Origin: Uranotaenia lowii
Taxonomy: Eukaryota > Arthropoda > Insecta > Diptera > Culicidae
Direction of reading: 5' to 3'
Assembly (NCBI RefSeq): GCF_029784155.1
Contig: NC_073693.1
Location: 153,919,442 to 153,983,441 of the forward strand
DNA length: 64,000 bases
Shown: positions 55,666-64,000 of the stretch, in pieces
How positions within the stretch are numbered: the stretch's first letter is position 1
Layout of the letters: each line of letters begins with the position of its first letter
Translations under genes and position numbers: made by a program
Notes under the pieces: model-generated
The model's database searches: none
Told to the model about the DNA's origin: nothing
The model's input: only the letters and a program-made list of their open reading frames with translations

Positions 55666-57053
55666 AATGTTCCTCAATTTTCACCCTCATTAAATTTTGA
55701 TTTTTCACTGTAATCAATTTTAAAATGCATTTTTACTTTAACTTGTTGACTGGGGGCGAACAGAGCAGCATTGATCGGGGCAAGACGAGCATTTTCTGTC
55801 GTAGAATCTATTGGTAAGGTGTCGGAGAGTTAATCAGAAGACTCTATAAGCTCAAGTTATCCATCACTAGCTTGTACGTCATTTTAAGCGGTTGTAGTAA
55901 GCTATCGTTGATTCAGACTAAATTAGCGGTGCTAACATTCCACTAATTTAGCGATGCCGAACATTGTTATAACGCTAAATGCTAAATGAAGCTCGTTCGG
56001 CTTGCTGGTGTTTGAGCCACTCTTTCGGAGACCTACCATGGCAGATAACCAACACACTGGCAAAACGGGCGGAAGAAAGTAAACCATGTAGAAAGCAGAA
56101 AAGGTGGAAAACGTTTCCCTGAACTAAGCCATCACGATCGAGACGAGACCGTTTGCTTGCTTGCTTGCACGGCACAGCACGGGGGTATTGTATGAGAATG
56201 AGAAAGTCGGTGCTGTGCAGGCGATGGCAGCCAGGCCAGGCCAGGCAGAATATAGGTTCGAAACCGGGACACAGGCCATAGCCGAGTTAGTATTTATTTT
56301 CGTTCCGACCTGAACGGGCGCTTTTGGTTGTTTATTCGCGCGCAAGAATTTTTGAGATTGGGGAAAACGGATTCGCATGTCATATTTTGCTTCTGCTGTG
56401 GGGCTTTAGGGTGTTTCTTGTTTTCTTGCATTGCCTTCGCCTGTGTATGTGTGCAGATGTGTTGGTAAAGAATGGTGGATTAATGACCATAGCGTATACG
56501 ATAAAGGAGTGCTGACGAAAAAAGGAACCTGAGGTAAAAGGGACGAGATTTTCGTGAGTCGCATTTCGGTCCCTAGTGCGTTTTTCCGCCTCTGAGTAGT
56601 GCTAAAGTCGTCCGGGGAAATCCCCAAATAGGTGCTATCGATGTCAGTGAAATTTGGGATGTATCGAGTTCTTCTATCCTAATTTGTAATGACAGTATAG
56701 TGTATTTACGTTAGATCAATTTAAATGTTGCGAAGTCTAGAAATGTATATCGTGTGTCTACAGACCATCTCAGTGTGAACCATTTAGCAAAGTATAAATA
56801 AGCTCTCACAAGCGACCAGATGATGCCCTCGAAGAACAAGAAATAAAAAAAACCGAGCAAAAAAAACCTATTCAATGATCGTTCATGTCTGCTCCTTGAC
56901 CGTGCTGCAACAAAGAAGAAATATAAACTGGCGAAAGGTGAAAGTAGTGTCTGATCTGTCGAGTTGGATAAATTTCGTACACTCTACTACCGTGAGATAA
57001 GAGGCCCGGCCCGTGAGACTTATCAGCATTACTTTTATTCAGTAGGGTGATAA
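55666..57053 (+). promoter_or_regulatory. Candidate promoter / non-coding first exon
   Basis: From about 55970 the composition becomes more GC-rich and repeat-free. A TCAGTG initiator-like motif lies at 56645, and the stretch ends in GGGTGATAAG|GTGAGTCTTG, a strong splice donor at 57053/57054. No long frame runs through it. It could be the 5' UTR exon of a plus-strand gene that continues beyond the window; this is inference. Confidence 0.3.
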
Positions 57054-58300
57054 GGTGAGTCTTGGATGTGGAAACTTTATGAAATATGTTTCATAGCTTC
57101 TACCTTAACACCAACAGAAGCGATGGGATTGCTCGAACTGGGCTTGGAATGAGTAGAAAAAAGTACAGTTTGTGATAGATTTTTTTTCTATTTGCGTTTT
57201 TCTCCCCTATTTTTTGTTTCTTGGGTAAGAGGTGCCAAGAACTACAGTTGATTGTTGATTTGGTTATTCTATGATATATACTTGAATCTTAATTCACTAT
57301 TATATTTTTAGTTCATGTGGTATAATAACATTTCGTTTGCAGATTTACTATTTACAGATCTAAAATTAAGCTACTTCATAGAATTGAAAGATATCATTCC
57401 AAATTTAAAATTTCCAATTCGTGGGGTAATTCTTGTTTTTCTTACGAATCCCTTGTCGCTTCTTTATTCGAGGTGCTTCTGGGTTCCAATCGGATGCATT
57501 TTACTGTTGTTTACTTGTGTAAAATGGCAGCTCTGCTAATCGTTCCTCGGCAGAAATAGTTCTACCAACAACGATGCCTTGTATCTACTAGTTTTTTTTT
57601 GCTTAACCGCTTTTTTTGTTTGTCGATGATCGTTACATTCGTAGGCTTTTGCCCGACTACGACGACGACGACGCCAAGACCAAGAGTCGGTATGCGTATA
57701 AATTTACCACAATTTACTTTCCGCCGTTCGTCCGGTGTCGGTCGGTTTGTCGGTTCCATCCATCCAGCTCTCGTTTGGTGCCGTACATTTCCATCCAAGG
57801 CAAGGCAAGGAGTGTTACTCGGCCCTTCGAATGGTTTTTCTTCGTTCATGGCACTTTACAAGCACTTTCCTATGCTGCTGCTGCTTCTTTCACCGGTTTG
57901 TTCGCTTTCCTACCTATTTCTATCCGCTATGTGGCTATTGTGGTGGAGTGTAAACACTCATACACATTATGCACTAAATGAGGCAAAGTGCGCGTACATG
58001 GGTAGCATAAATGGTCGGTTAGAGGACCGGGAAGCAGAAGATACAAATATCATAACACAATGTGTATCTTCAGAGGAAATGCAAACAGGAAAAAAAGTGT
58101 TCGCGACACTTTGCCCTAAAGACTGAAACGAACCATAGTAGTTCTTGTGTAGCAGAAACACGTCTTGTTAGTAGGAAATGTAACAGTTCACGATTTTTTT
58201 TCGATGCAGCTATTTATAGCTGACATCGTGAAAACGTGAAACCGTGCAATACTTCGATCATTATCATCTGCAAATTTTGTTTTGATAATATCATTCCATA
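57054..58300. other. Unassigned, moderately GC-rich sequence
   Basis: A short CGA triplet run lies at 57658-57673. A 166-codon plus-strand frame (from the ATG at 57626) overlaps others and has no recognisable domain. It could be intronic sequence of the gene proposed to start at ~56 kb. Confidence 0.35.
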
Positions 58301-58310
58301 CAAAAAATTT

Positions 58311-58629
58311 GCTGTGAATTTCCGGTGAGCCTGCTTTGCAGCAACCCTGGACTCCTGGACAATAGAAATGGTACAGAGATAAGTCGTTGGTTGAAATTCA
58401 GCGACCAGCTAGGTGTTCGTGATTAGTCGTGATCACGAACTCTTTGTCGCAAATATAACTATGCTTATGCGTCCCATTAGCATCCTCCTATGCTCTCTTA
58501 AATTACTTTGTCTTGGAGCACGAACACGTAGCTGGTCGCTGAATTTCAACCAACGACTTATCTCTGTACCATTTCTATTGTCCAGAAGTGAAGGACTGCT
58601 GCAAAATAGGCTCATCGAAAATTCACAGC
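58311..58629. repeat. Inverted repeat with 111-bp arms
   Basis: The arms 58311-58421 and 58519-58629 are reverse complements. The inner ~65 bases, from CTGGACAATAGAAATGGTAC to GACCAGCTA, are identical, then one mismatch precedes GTGTTCGTG; the outer ~45 bases have roughly ten mismatches. The spacer contains the palindrome TCGTGATCACGA. Confidence 0.85.
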
Positions 58630-58639
58630 ATAACTGATA

Positions 58640-59022
58640 CCGGATCAAGTGCCTTACGTCAGATACATCAAACATCCGTCCGCTTTTTTGTATGGAAGGT
58701 TGAAATTCTTTTACGGAATGACGTTCACTGTTGCAACAATCAGATTCTACGGTTGATAACATCGTCTTGGGAAGCGTTCTTTAACTTGGACAATGCTTCT
58801 GCTGTATCCTTGGTATCCTACACTAGGCTGTCATTATTGACTTTTTTCAAATTCAAATACATTGGCAATGCGGTTCGCAATTTCGCTTCTTAATCAGTTT
58901 CCTACAGAGCATCCTGGATGAAAGCCGTTTTCATATTAAACTTCCGTTTCTAGGCCCTTGAACTTTTGAATATACAAGTTCGCGGCATTAGCAATAGTTT
59001 GTCCAATCCATTGATGCATATA
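58640..59022. other. Intergenic or old repeat, no confident call
   Basis: A minus-strand reading (KLKNASQDDVINRRI near 58770-58820) faintly resembles a copia-type gag, but it is too short and broken to accept. Nothing else is seen. Confidence 0.3.
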
Positions 59023-59024
59023 TA

Positions 59025-60323
59025 AAGGGTGATTTGGTCAAAATTTGGTCAATATCAACTTGACGTATTTCTTTCAATTTTGCATTTTAAAACCTGAACA
59101 CCCCTCATTTTGAAGGTGTGTGTGGATAGAATGTTGCTCCTTTTTTTATTTTGGAATTCACTCTTCAGTTGTCAAAATGCCGTCCAAGGAAGAAGAGCAG
59201 CGTATCAAAATTTTGCTTGCGCATCGCGAAAATCCGTGCTACTCGCACGCAAAGCTGGCAAAATCGCTCAAAGTTGCCAAATCAACCGTTACAAATGTAA
59301 TTAAAGTGTTTGGGGAACGTTTGTCGACAGCCAGAAAGTCTGGATCGGGGGGAAATCGAAAACCGTAAGCCGCTGAGACGACAAAGAGAATTGCCGGTAG
59401 TTTCAAGCGAAACCCTAACCTCTCTCTCCGAGATACCGCAAATGAGCTGGGTATATCGTCTACAACCGTGCATCGACCCAAAAAACGAGCCGGACTATCG
59501 ACTTACAAGAAGGTAGTGACTCCAAATAGCGATGATAAACAAAATACGACGGCCGAAGCACGATCCCGGAGGCTGTACACGACGATACTGACGAAGTTTG
59601 ACCTCGTGGTAATGGACGACGAATCCTACGTCAAAGCCGACTACAAGCAGCTTCCGGGACAGGAGTTTTATACGGCAAAAGGAAGGGGAAAGGTAGCAGA
59701 TATTTTTAAGCACATGAAACTGTCAAAGTTCGCGAAGAAATATCTGGTTTGGCAAGCCATCTGTACCTGTGGCTTGAAAAGCAGCATTTTCATAGCTTCT
59801 GGGACTGTCAACCAAGAAATTTACGTGAAAAAGTGTTTGAATAAACGTCTGCTGCCTTCCCTGAAGAATCACGGTTGTTCCGTACTGTTTTGATCGGATT
59901 TGGCATCTTGCCATTACGGTAAAAAGGCCATGGAGTGGTACGCCGCCAACAACGTGCAGGTGGTTCCCAAGGACAAGAACCCTCCCAACACGCCAGAGCT
60001 CCGCCCAATTGAGAAATACTGGGCTGTTGTCAAGCGGAACCTAAAGAAGACCAAAAAAACTACTAAGGACGAGCAGCAGTTCAAGGCAAACTGGCTTTCT
60101 GCGGCGAAGAAGTTGGACAAGGTGGCTGTACAAAATCTGATGGCAGGGGATAAGCGTAAGGCTCGCCAATTCGGATTTATAAAAGCGGAAGCCTATTCCA
60201 AATATATTACGAATACGAATACGAATTTTATACTAATTAAACTTGATAAAGAAATTTAATTTGATTTTTTTAATTAACGATTTCACCGATTTACACGCGT
60301 TTTCCCTTGACCGCATCACCCTT
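59025..60323 (+). mobile_element. DD37E mariner-like transposon (ITmD37E type), 1299 bp
   Basis: The ends read AAGGGTGATTTGGTCAA and, inverted, AAGGGTGATGCGGTCAA, with TA outside both (59023-59024 and 60324-60325). Length, ends and the transposase fit a complete element. The hAT MITE at 60329 abuts its right end, and its 8-bp duplication includes the last three element bases. Confidence 0.92.
59177..60259 (+). pseudogene. DD37E transposase pseudogene (two in-frame stops)
   Basis: From the ATG at 59177 (MPSKEEEQRIKILLAHRENP) one reading frame of 360 codons runs to the end, broken only by TAA at 59366 and TGA at 59891. The N-terminus has helix-turn-helix segments (HAKLAKSLKVAKSTVTNVIK; LSLRDTANELGISSTTV). 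The catalytic triad is visible: D in VMDDESYVKAD, D in SDLASCHYG, and E in LRPIEKYWAVVKR, with 37 residues between the last two. The second stop replaces a Trp normally found just before the second Asp. The lack of frameshifts suggests a fairly recent loss. A fragment of a relative lies at 47400-47800. Confidence 0.92.
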
Positions 60324-60328
60324 TAGTG

Positions 60329-60563
60329 CAGCGGTCGGGGAACCGGGGTAAATTACCCCAAATGGGGTAAAAGTGAAATTCTTGGGGGTAACAGTAAATA
60401 TTTTGTGAGTGAAAAGTGTATATTTTCATTTTGCAATTTGTTGGTGCATGATATGAAGATGCTGAAAAAATTTCGATTTCGTTTTTTGCTCTTCGTTATG
60501 GGGTAATATCAACTTAAATAAAAATGTTTTGGGGTAATGATTCAAAAAGTTCCCCGACCCCTG
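60329..60563. mobile_element. hAT MITE (235 bp) with 8-bp duplication
   Basis: The ends read CAGCGGTCGGGGAAC and, inverted, CAGGGGTCGGGGAAC. CTTTAGTG flanks both sides (60321-60328 and 60564-60571). The interior repeats GGGGTAA several times. It inserted across the TA duplication of the neighbouring mariner, so it is the younger event. Confidence 0.9.
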
Positions 60564-60571
60564 CTTTAGTG

Positions 60572-60898
60572 CAATCCACTCTTGGTTTCACTTTTTTTTC
60601 GATTTGTCGCCTTGCTGTCTGGTTACACAAATTGACTGTTTAAGCGACAACTTCGCTACATCGAACAGATAATGACACACTTGAGAATAGTAGAGTAGAA
60701 GCAAGCAGATAAACAAGGTGGCTTTTAAAGTATTATTTTCATGATCTTAAAAGTTTTTGTGGAAAAGTCAGAAATGTGCCACCAAGCGGCAAATAGGACT
60801 CTGTTTGGTTATGGCTGGATTTGCCTGGTCCCCTAGATTTTGTAACAGAAAAGTCTTGTTTAACCGTGCTATAAAAATTTGACACGAAACAGATCATT
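60572..60898. other. Intergenic, no feature seen
   Basis: No gene or repeat recognised. Confidence 0.5.
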
Positions 60899-61719
60899 CC
60901 CAATAAACATTTTGGCTGCTTAAGAACGGCAATTCGCTGAACAAAAGCTGAGCTAAAGCGTAATTGCTGCTTCAGCTTAATGGTTGAATAAAGACAAACT
61001 ATAACCTTGTTTCAGCGTTTAAAGAAGTCTCAGTGCAGCCAACGGGAGGAGTTGAAGAGTTGCTTCCATAACACTTTTTCAGCCTTTGTTCAACCTTTCG
61101 CTACCATTGGAATTTGACAAACTGTGAACTGTGGTAAAATTGCCCTGCATGATGGCGGCTTGATTGGAATGAGAGGGGAATTTTTGTTTTCCTTATGCAA
61201 TGAATTTTTTTTATGATTTCTCATTTAGCAATTTTGAAATAAAGAGTAAATTTTCTCACAAATTTTACTTTTGGTGCCCAAAATTGAAAAAAAAGATCAT
61301 TTCTCTCACACTTATTTAAAAAAAATATCTTCGGTTGAAGGGCATGTTGATCGCTTAAGATCGACAAATTTCCATCGCGCCGCAGACTGCATGATTGGTT
61401 CTGCGTACTGCGGCATGCGACCAACAAGCCGGAGGTTTGAAAGTCTGGGCAGTAGAAACGAAAAAAAAAAACAACACAGAGGGGAAAATGTGGGTGCCAA
61501 ATATCGGATAGACACTGGTTTTTTTTTTCCTTTTTTTTGGTTGATTCGTCAATTGACGTTCGATGACGTTTGCTGAATAACTTCTCCAGATCAAGATGAT
61601 TAAAGGCTGAAGACACGTGAATAAGTGAATTTTTGAGGCCTTCTTTCAGCCAGATTGCTGATTAAAAATTGAACCACGATATTTTTCCAGCGTTTATTCA
61701 GCAAAAAGTGTTTGTTGGG
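60899..61719. mobile_element. MITE-like element with CCCAAYAAACA ends (821 bp)
   Basis: The left end is CCCAATAAACATTTTGGCTG. The right end, inverted, is CCCAACAAACACTTTTTGCT. Subterminal motifs (GCTGAATAAACGCTGG-like) recur. No clear target duplication was found and no protein is recognised. Confidence 0.5.
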
Positions 61720-61848
61720 TTTTGAAAGCTCACAGATTAATATGTTTATATTCACCAAGGGGCAACATCCCGAAAAATACGTTCATATGTCAATTGTGAA
61801 ATTCTTTCATTGTGGAATCTCCGTAAGTTCGTTGTTCTGTAATCGATA

Positions 61849-62091
61849 CCGTATTTGTTTTTTCTCCTCGTTCAGTGTTCCACCGTACCCGATAAAAACA
61901 AACAAATCGTCGCCAGTGTATTGCTACCTCACTCACTCACGCACTCTCTCGCAACACTGACAAAATTTTCGGGGCAACACCGCCCGATGGCAGTGCAACA
62001 CCAGGTCAAAACCAGTACAACTCTGTCCGAATAAACAGTTTGACAGCACCTAGTGGTGCACCAGTGCAACACTCGGCATAAACAAATACGG
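61849..62091. mobile_element. TA-flanked MITE (243 bp)
   Basis: The ends share CCGTATTTGTTT in inverse orientation, then GTGTT-CAC blocks. TA flanks both (61847-61848 and 62092-62093). The interior has repeated GTGCAACAC-type motifs. Confidence 0.7.
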
Positions 62092-62093
62092 TA

Positions 62094-62601
62094 ATAGATT
62101 CGTCTTTCAGTGTTTCCTCTTATTGTGGAATTTAGAGGAATTGGTCAATTTATTGGGCATGAAACTTCTATTAAAGGACGATATAATCTGAAAACTTTTG
62201 ATTTGTACAAACAGTTACTTCAAAGGGCCCTTTTGAATTAACATAAACAATTTTTACGCGAAACTTGACAGTGTATCGAAAAACCAGTGATTTTTCGATA
62301 ATAATCATTCGAGCTCTTTAGCACCTCAATCATCTCGATTACAATAACAATGTTTTAGTTGTTGTATGATGAGCTTCTGACAGTCGGATCATTACCCATT
62401 GGTCAGTTATTTACTGCTTCCCGCTGTCCTCGGTTTCTCAAGACCTTCGATCTCTAAGGTGACCTCACAACTTGGAGCGGCTTCGGTCTCGAAGTCTTAC
62501 ATACAGAGGGAGGTGTTTTAGGTCTTTTCCTGATTTCATCTTAATTCGTTGTTGAATTATGAGTTTATTGATCTAAAATATACGAGGTTTTTTAATTACC
62601 T
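62094..62601. other. Intergenic, no feature seen
   Basis: No gene or bounded repeat recognised. Confidence 0.45.
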
Positions 62602-63205
62602 TAAAATCCGAAAACACATATTTCGGGAAAAAGACTGTAGATCAGCTACGGAATGCTCAAAACAAATTTCACTTAGTGTCCAAGAAAGCAGAAGTTAGAA
62701 GCTGCATGTTGCACATAAGTATATTTTTTTTTGAAATTTTTCAAGATCATGACCACAAACAAGGTAAAAAAAGTGGTTTAAAACCATACTTTTCAATCAA
62801 TGAACCACACCAGATAAATTTGGAAACAGTCTTTTTCCGAAACATTTTTTTAAGGATTTGTTTCTTAGACTCTGAATAACGAAAAACTGAAGAGTTATAT
62901 ATTTGAATTATGTCTGAGAAACGTAAACTATAAATTTTGTAAAAAATCTGTTGAGAAACAAGAGAGATATAGCGGTTTTAAGCAAGGAGTGTCAAATCGA
63001 CACTCAAGGTCTGATAAGGGAGTTTTTTTCCTGGGCTCTCAGGGTACGTCCATAAAAAAGTAATGATTCAAACTTAAAGATTTCAAGAATTTACTGAATG
63101 TCCCCGAAGAAATTGTATTATTTGAATGCACCCGAGTAAAGTTACAAGCCGCCAAACTTCCAATAGTGTCATATTGACACTCAAGAGCGGATTAGAGTTA
63201 AAACC
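62602..63205. repeat. Dispersed repeat family, copy B (5'-truncated)
   Basis: It aligns with copy A from about 40690 (CAGATCAGCTACGGAATGCT; TTGCACATAAG) and continues through GAGATATAGCGGTTTTAAGC, the GAGTGTCAAATCGACACTC near-palindrome, and AAGTTACAAGCCGCCAAACT. It shows the uninterrupted order of blocks that insertions split in copy A. Confidence 0.6.
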
Positions 63206-64000
63206 GTTTCAAAAGCTTCTTAAAAATTTTCAAAAATAATTTGCCAATTCTGTGGAAATTTTTTTCAATGAATCTTTTCAAAGGAAATATTTGTCCCATG
63301 AGATAATAATTATAACTTAATTTAGTTTTATTGAACATTTCCTCGCACTACATAATCAAACTTTGTGTTCTCAGCACGGTTAGAATTTGCTCGTGTTTTA
63401 AGTTATTATTTGTATTATTGTCAGATGTGCAAAGTACAGTAGCGTCCAATACCAGGAAACTCATATGCAAGGTTGCCGAAATCACAGAAATTTACACAGA
63501 ATTTAGAGCAAAATTTCGTCACAGAATCTGCGTCACAAGATCATAGAATTTTAAACATTTTCGCAGAATTCACAGATCTTCTACATTTTGTATAGATTTC
63601 CAAAATTATAAATTTTTACCCTACTTTCGAATGTTAATTTCTGACTCTTATTCATGAAAATATAAAAACAAGTTAATGTAAATTCATTTTTCCTATCAAA
63701 GCTGTAAAAAGTTTACAATTTGATGATGTTACACGTGTTATCCTCAACTTCATAAAAATAGCGTCTCGGAATTCGAGAAATTGTTTTTGGCAAAAAACTG
63801 TTTTTGTTTGGAAACCTTGCTCTTATGAGCTTTTTTGTGTGGGGAAGTGTGGTGGTCTCTGGTGGGCCACTTAAAACAGGGAGAAAACGGAAAATTATTA
63901 ATTTGGTAGTCTCCGAAACCCTTGGTTCATGTGTTTTTCGATCTAAAAAAAAATAATTGGCAGTTAGGTCTAAAAGTTTACACCATTCTGAGCTATTTTT
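63206..64000. other. Intergenic; AT-rich with an old repeat
   Basis: At about 63470-63600 a CAGAATTCACAG-rich repeat starting GGTTGCCGAAATCACAG is the inverse of the one at 52375-52495. No gene is seen up to the window end. Confidence 0.4.

Noticed and set aside
57599..58126. A 175-codon plus-strand open frame
   Set aside because: It overlaps other frames, has low-complexity Thr and Leu runs and no recognisable domain, and its first codon is not ATG. It is more likely non-coding.
58640..58890. A copia-type gag remnant on the minus strand
   Set aside because: Only one short stretch resembles it, with stops and no zinc knuckle or flanking pol.

Overview
The window looks like an AT-rich, transposon-crowded stretch of a mosquito chromosome. 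The main clue is a Tc1/mariner relative whose catalytic spacing is DD37E, a group known from mosquitoes, together with a fly-type Spätzle ligand gene, short GT-AG introns and many terminal-inverted-repeat elements. There are few host genes. I can support a spätzle-family neurotrophin-like gene (3' exons at 9436-10746, plus strand), a small five-finger C2H2 zinc-finger gene (39188-39742, minus strand) and, weakly, a non-coding 5' exon ending in a strong splice donor at about 57053. Almost everything else is mobile DNA or unannotatable intergenic sequence.

Layout. 1-9 kb: a TA-flanked element, a plus-strand non-LTR retrotransposon remnant (RT end plus RNase H) broken by a 1.95-kb DNA element and a 179-bp LTR-like insert, a minus-strand ORF1 (zinc-knuckle gag) remnant broken by a 546-bp TA element, and a tRNA-related insertion with a 19-bp target duplication. 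9.4-10.75 kb: the spätzle gene. 11.6-14.8 kb: degenerate repeats, a TTA-flanked MITE and a hairpin repeat. 14.9-34.4 kb: a tandem Ty3/gypsy array with three 1478-bp LTRs and two intact gag-pol units on the minus strand, the whole array flanked by one 4-bp target duplication (ACTC). 35.15-37.84 kb: a TA-flanked element made mostly of a ~1.8-kb palindrome. 39.2-39.7 kb: the zinc-finger gene. 40.5-46.1 kb: a Russian-doll nest in which a dispersed repeat holds a dead mariner, which holds a 1.1-kb element with a promoter and two tandem structured units. The same repeat also holds a second 2.5-kb DNA element that carries a Helitron-like insert. 46-55 kb: more fragments and a satellite-like ~160-bp repeat array that reverses orientation near 54.0 kb. 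55.4-64 kb: two hAT MITEs with clean 8-bp duplications, a 111-bp inverted repeat, a nearly complete DD37E mariner with two stop codons, and further MITEs.

How the parts work together. The gypsy units look competent: gag and pol are joined by a canonical A_AAA_AAC slippery site with a downstream hairpin, and primer-binding and polypurine sites are in place. The two copies differ only by one base and a poly-T length change in what I compared, so the array is very young or recently homogenised, or is an assembly artefact. The most unusual non-coding structures are the two 137-bp tandem units at 42.67-42.91 kb, which fold into the same three-way junction with compensatory base changes; the inverted satellite array; and the long palindrome. 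All functional readings of these are inference.
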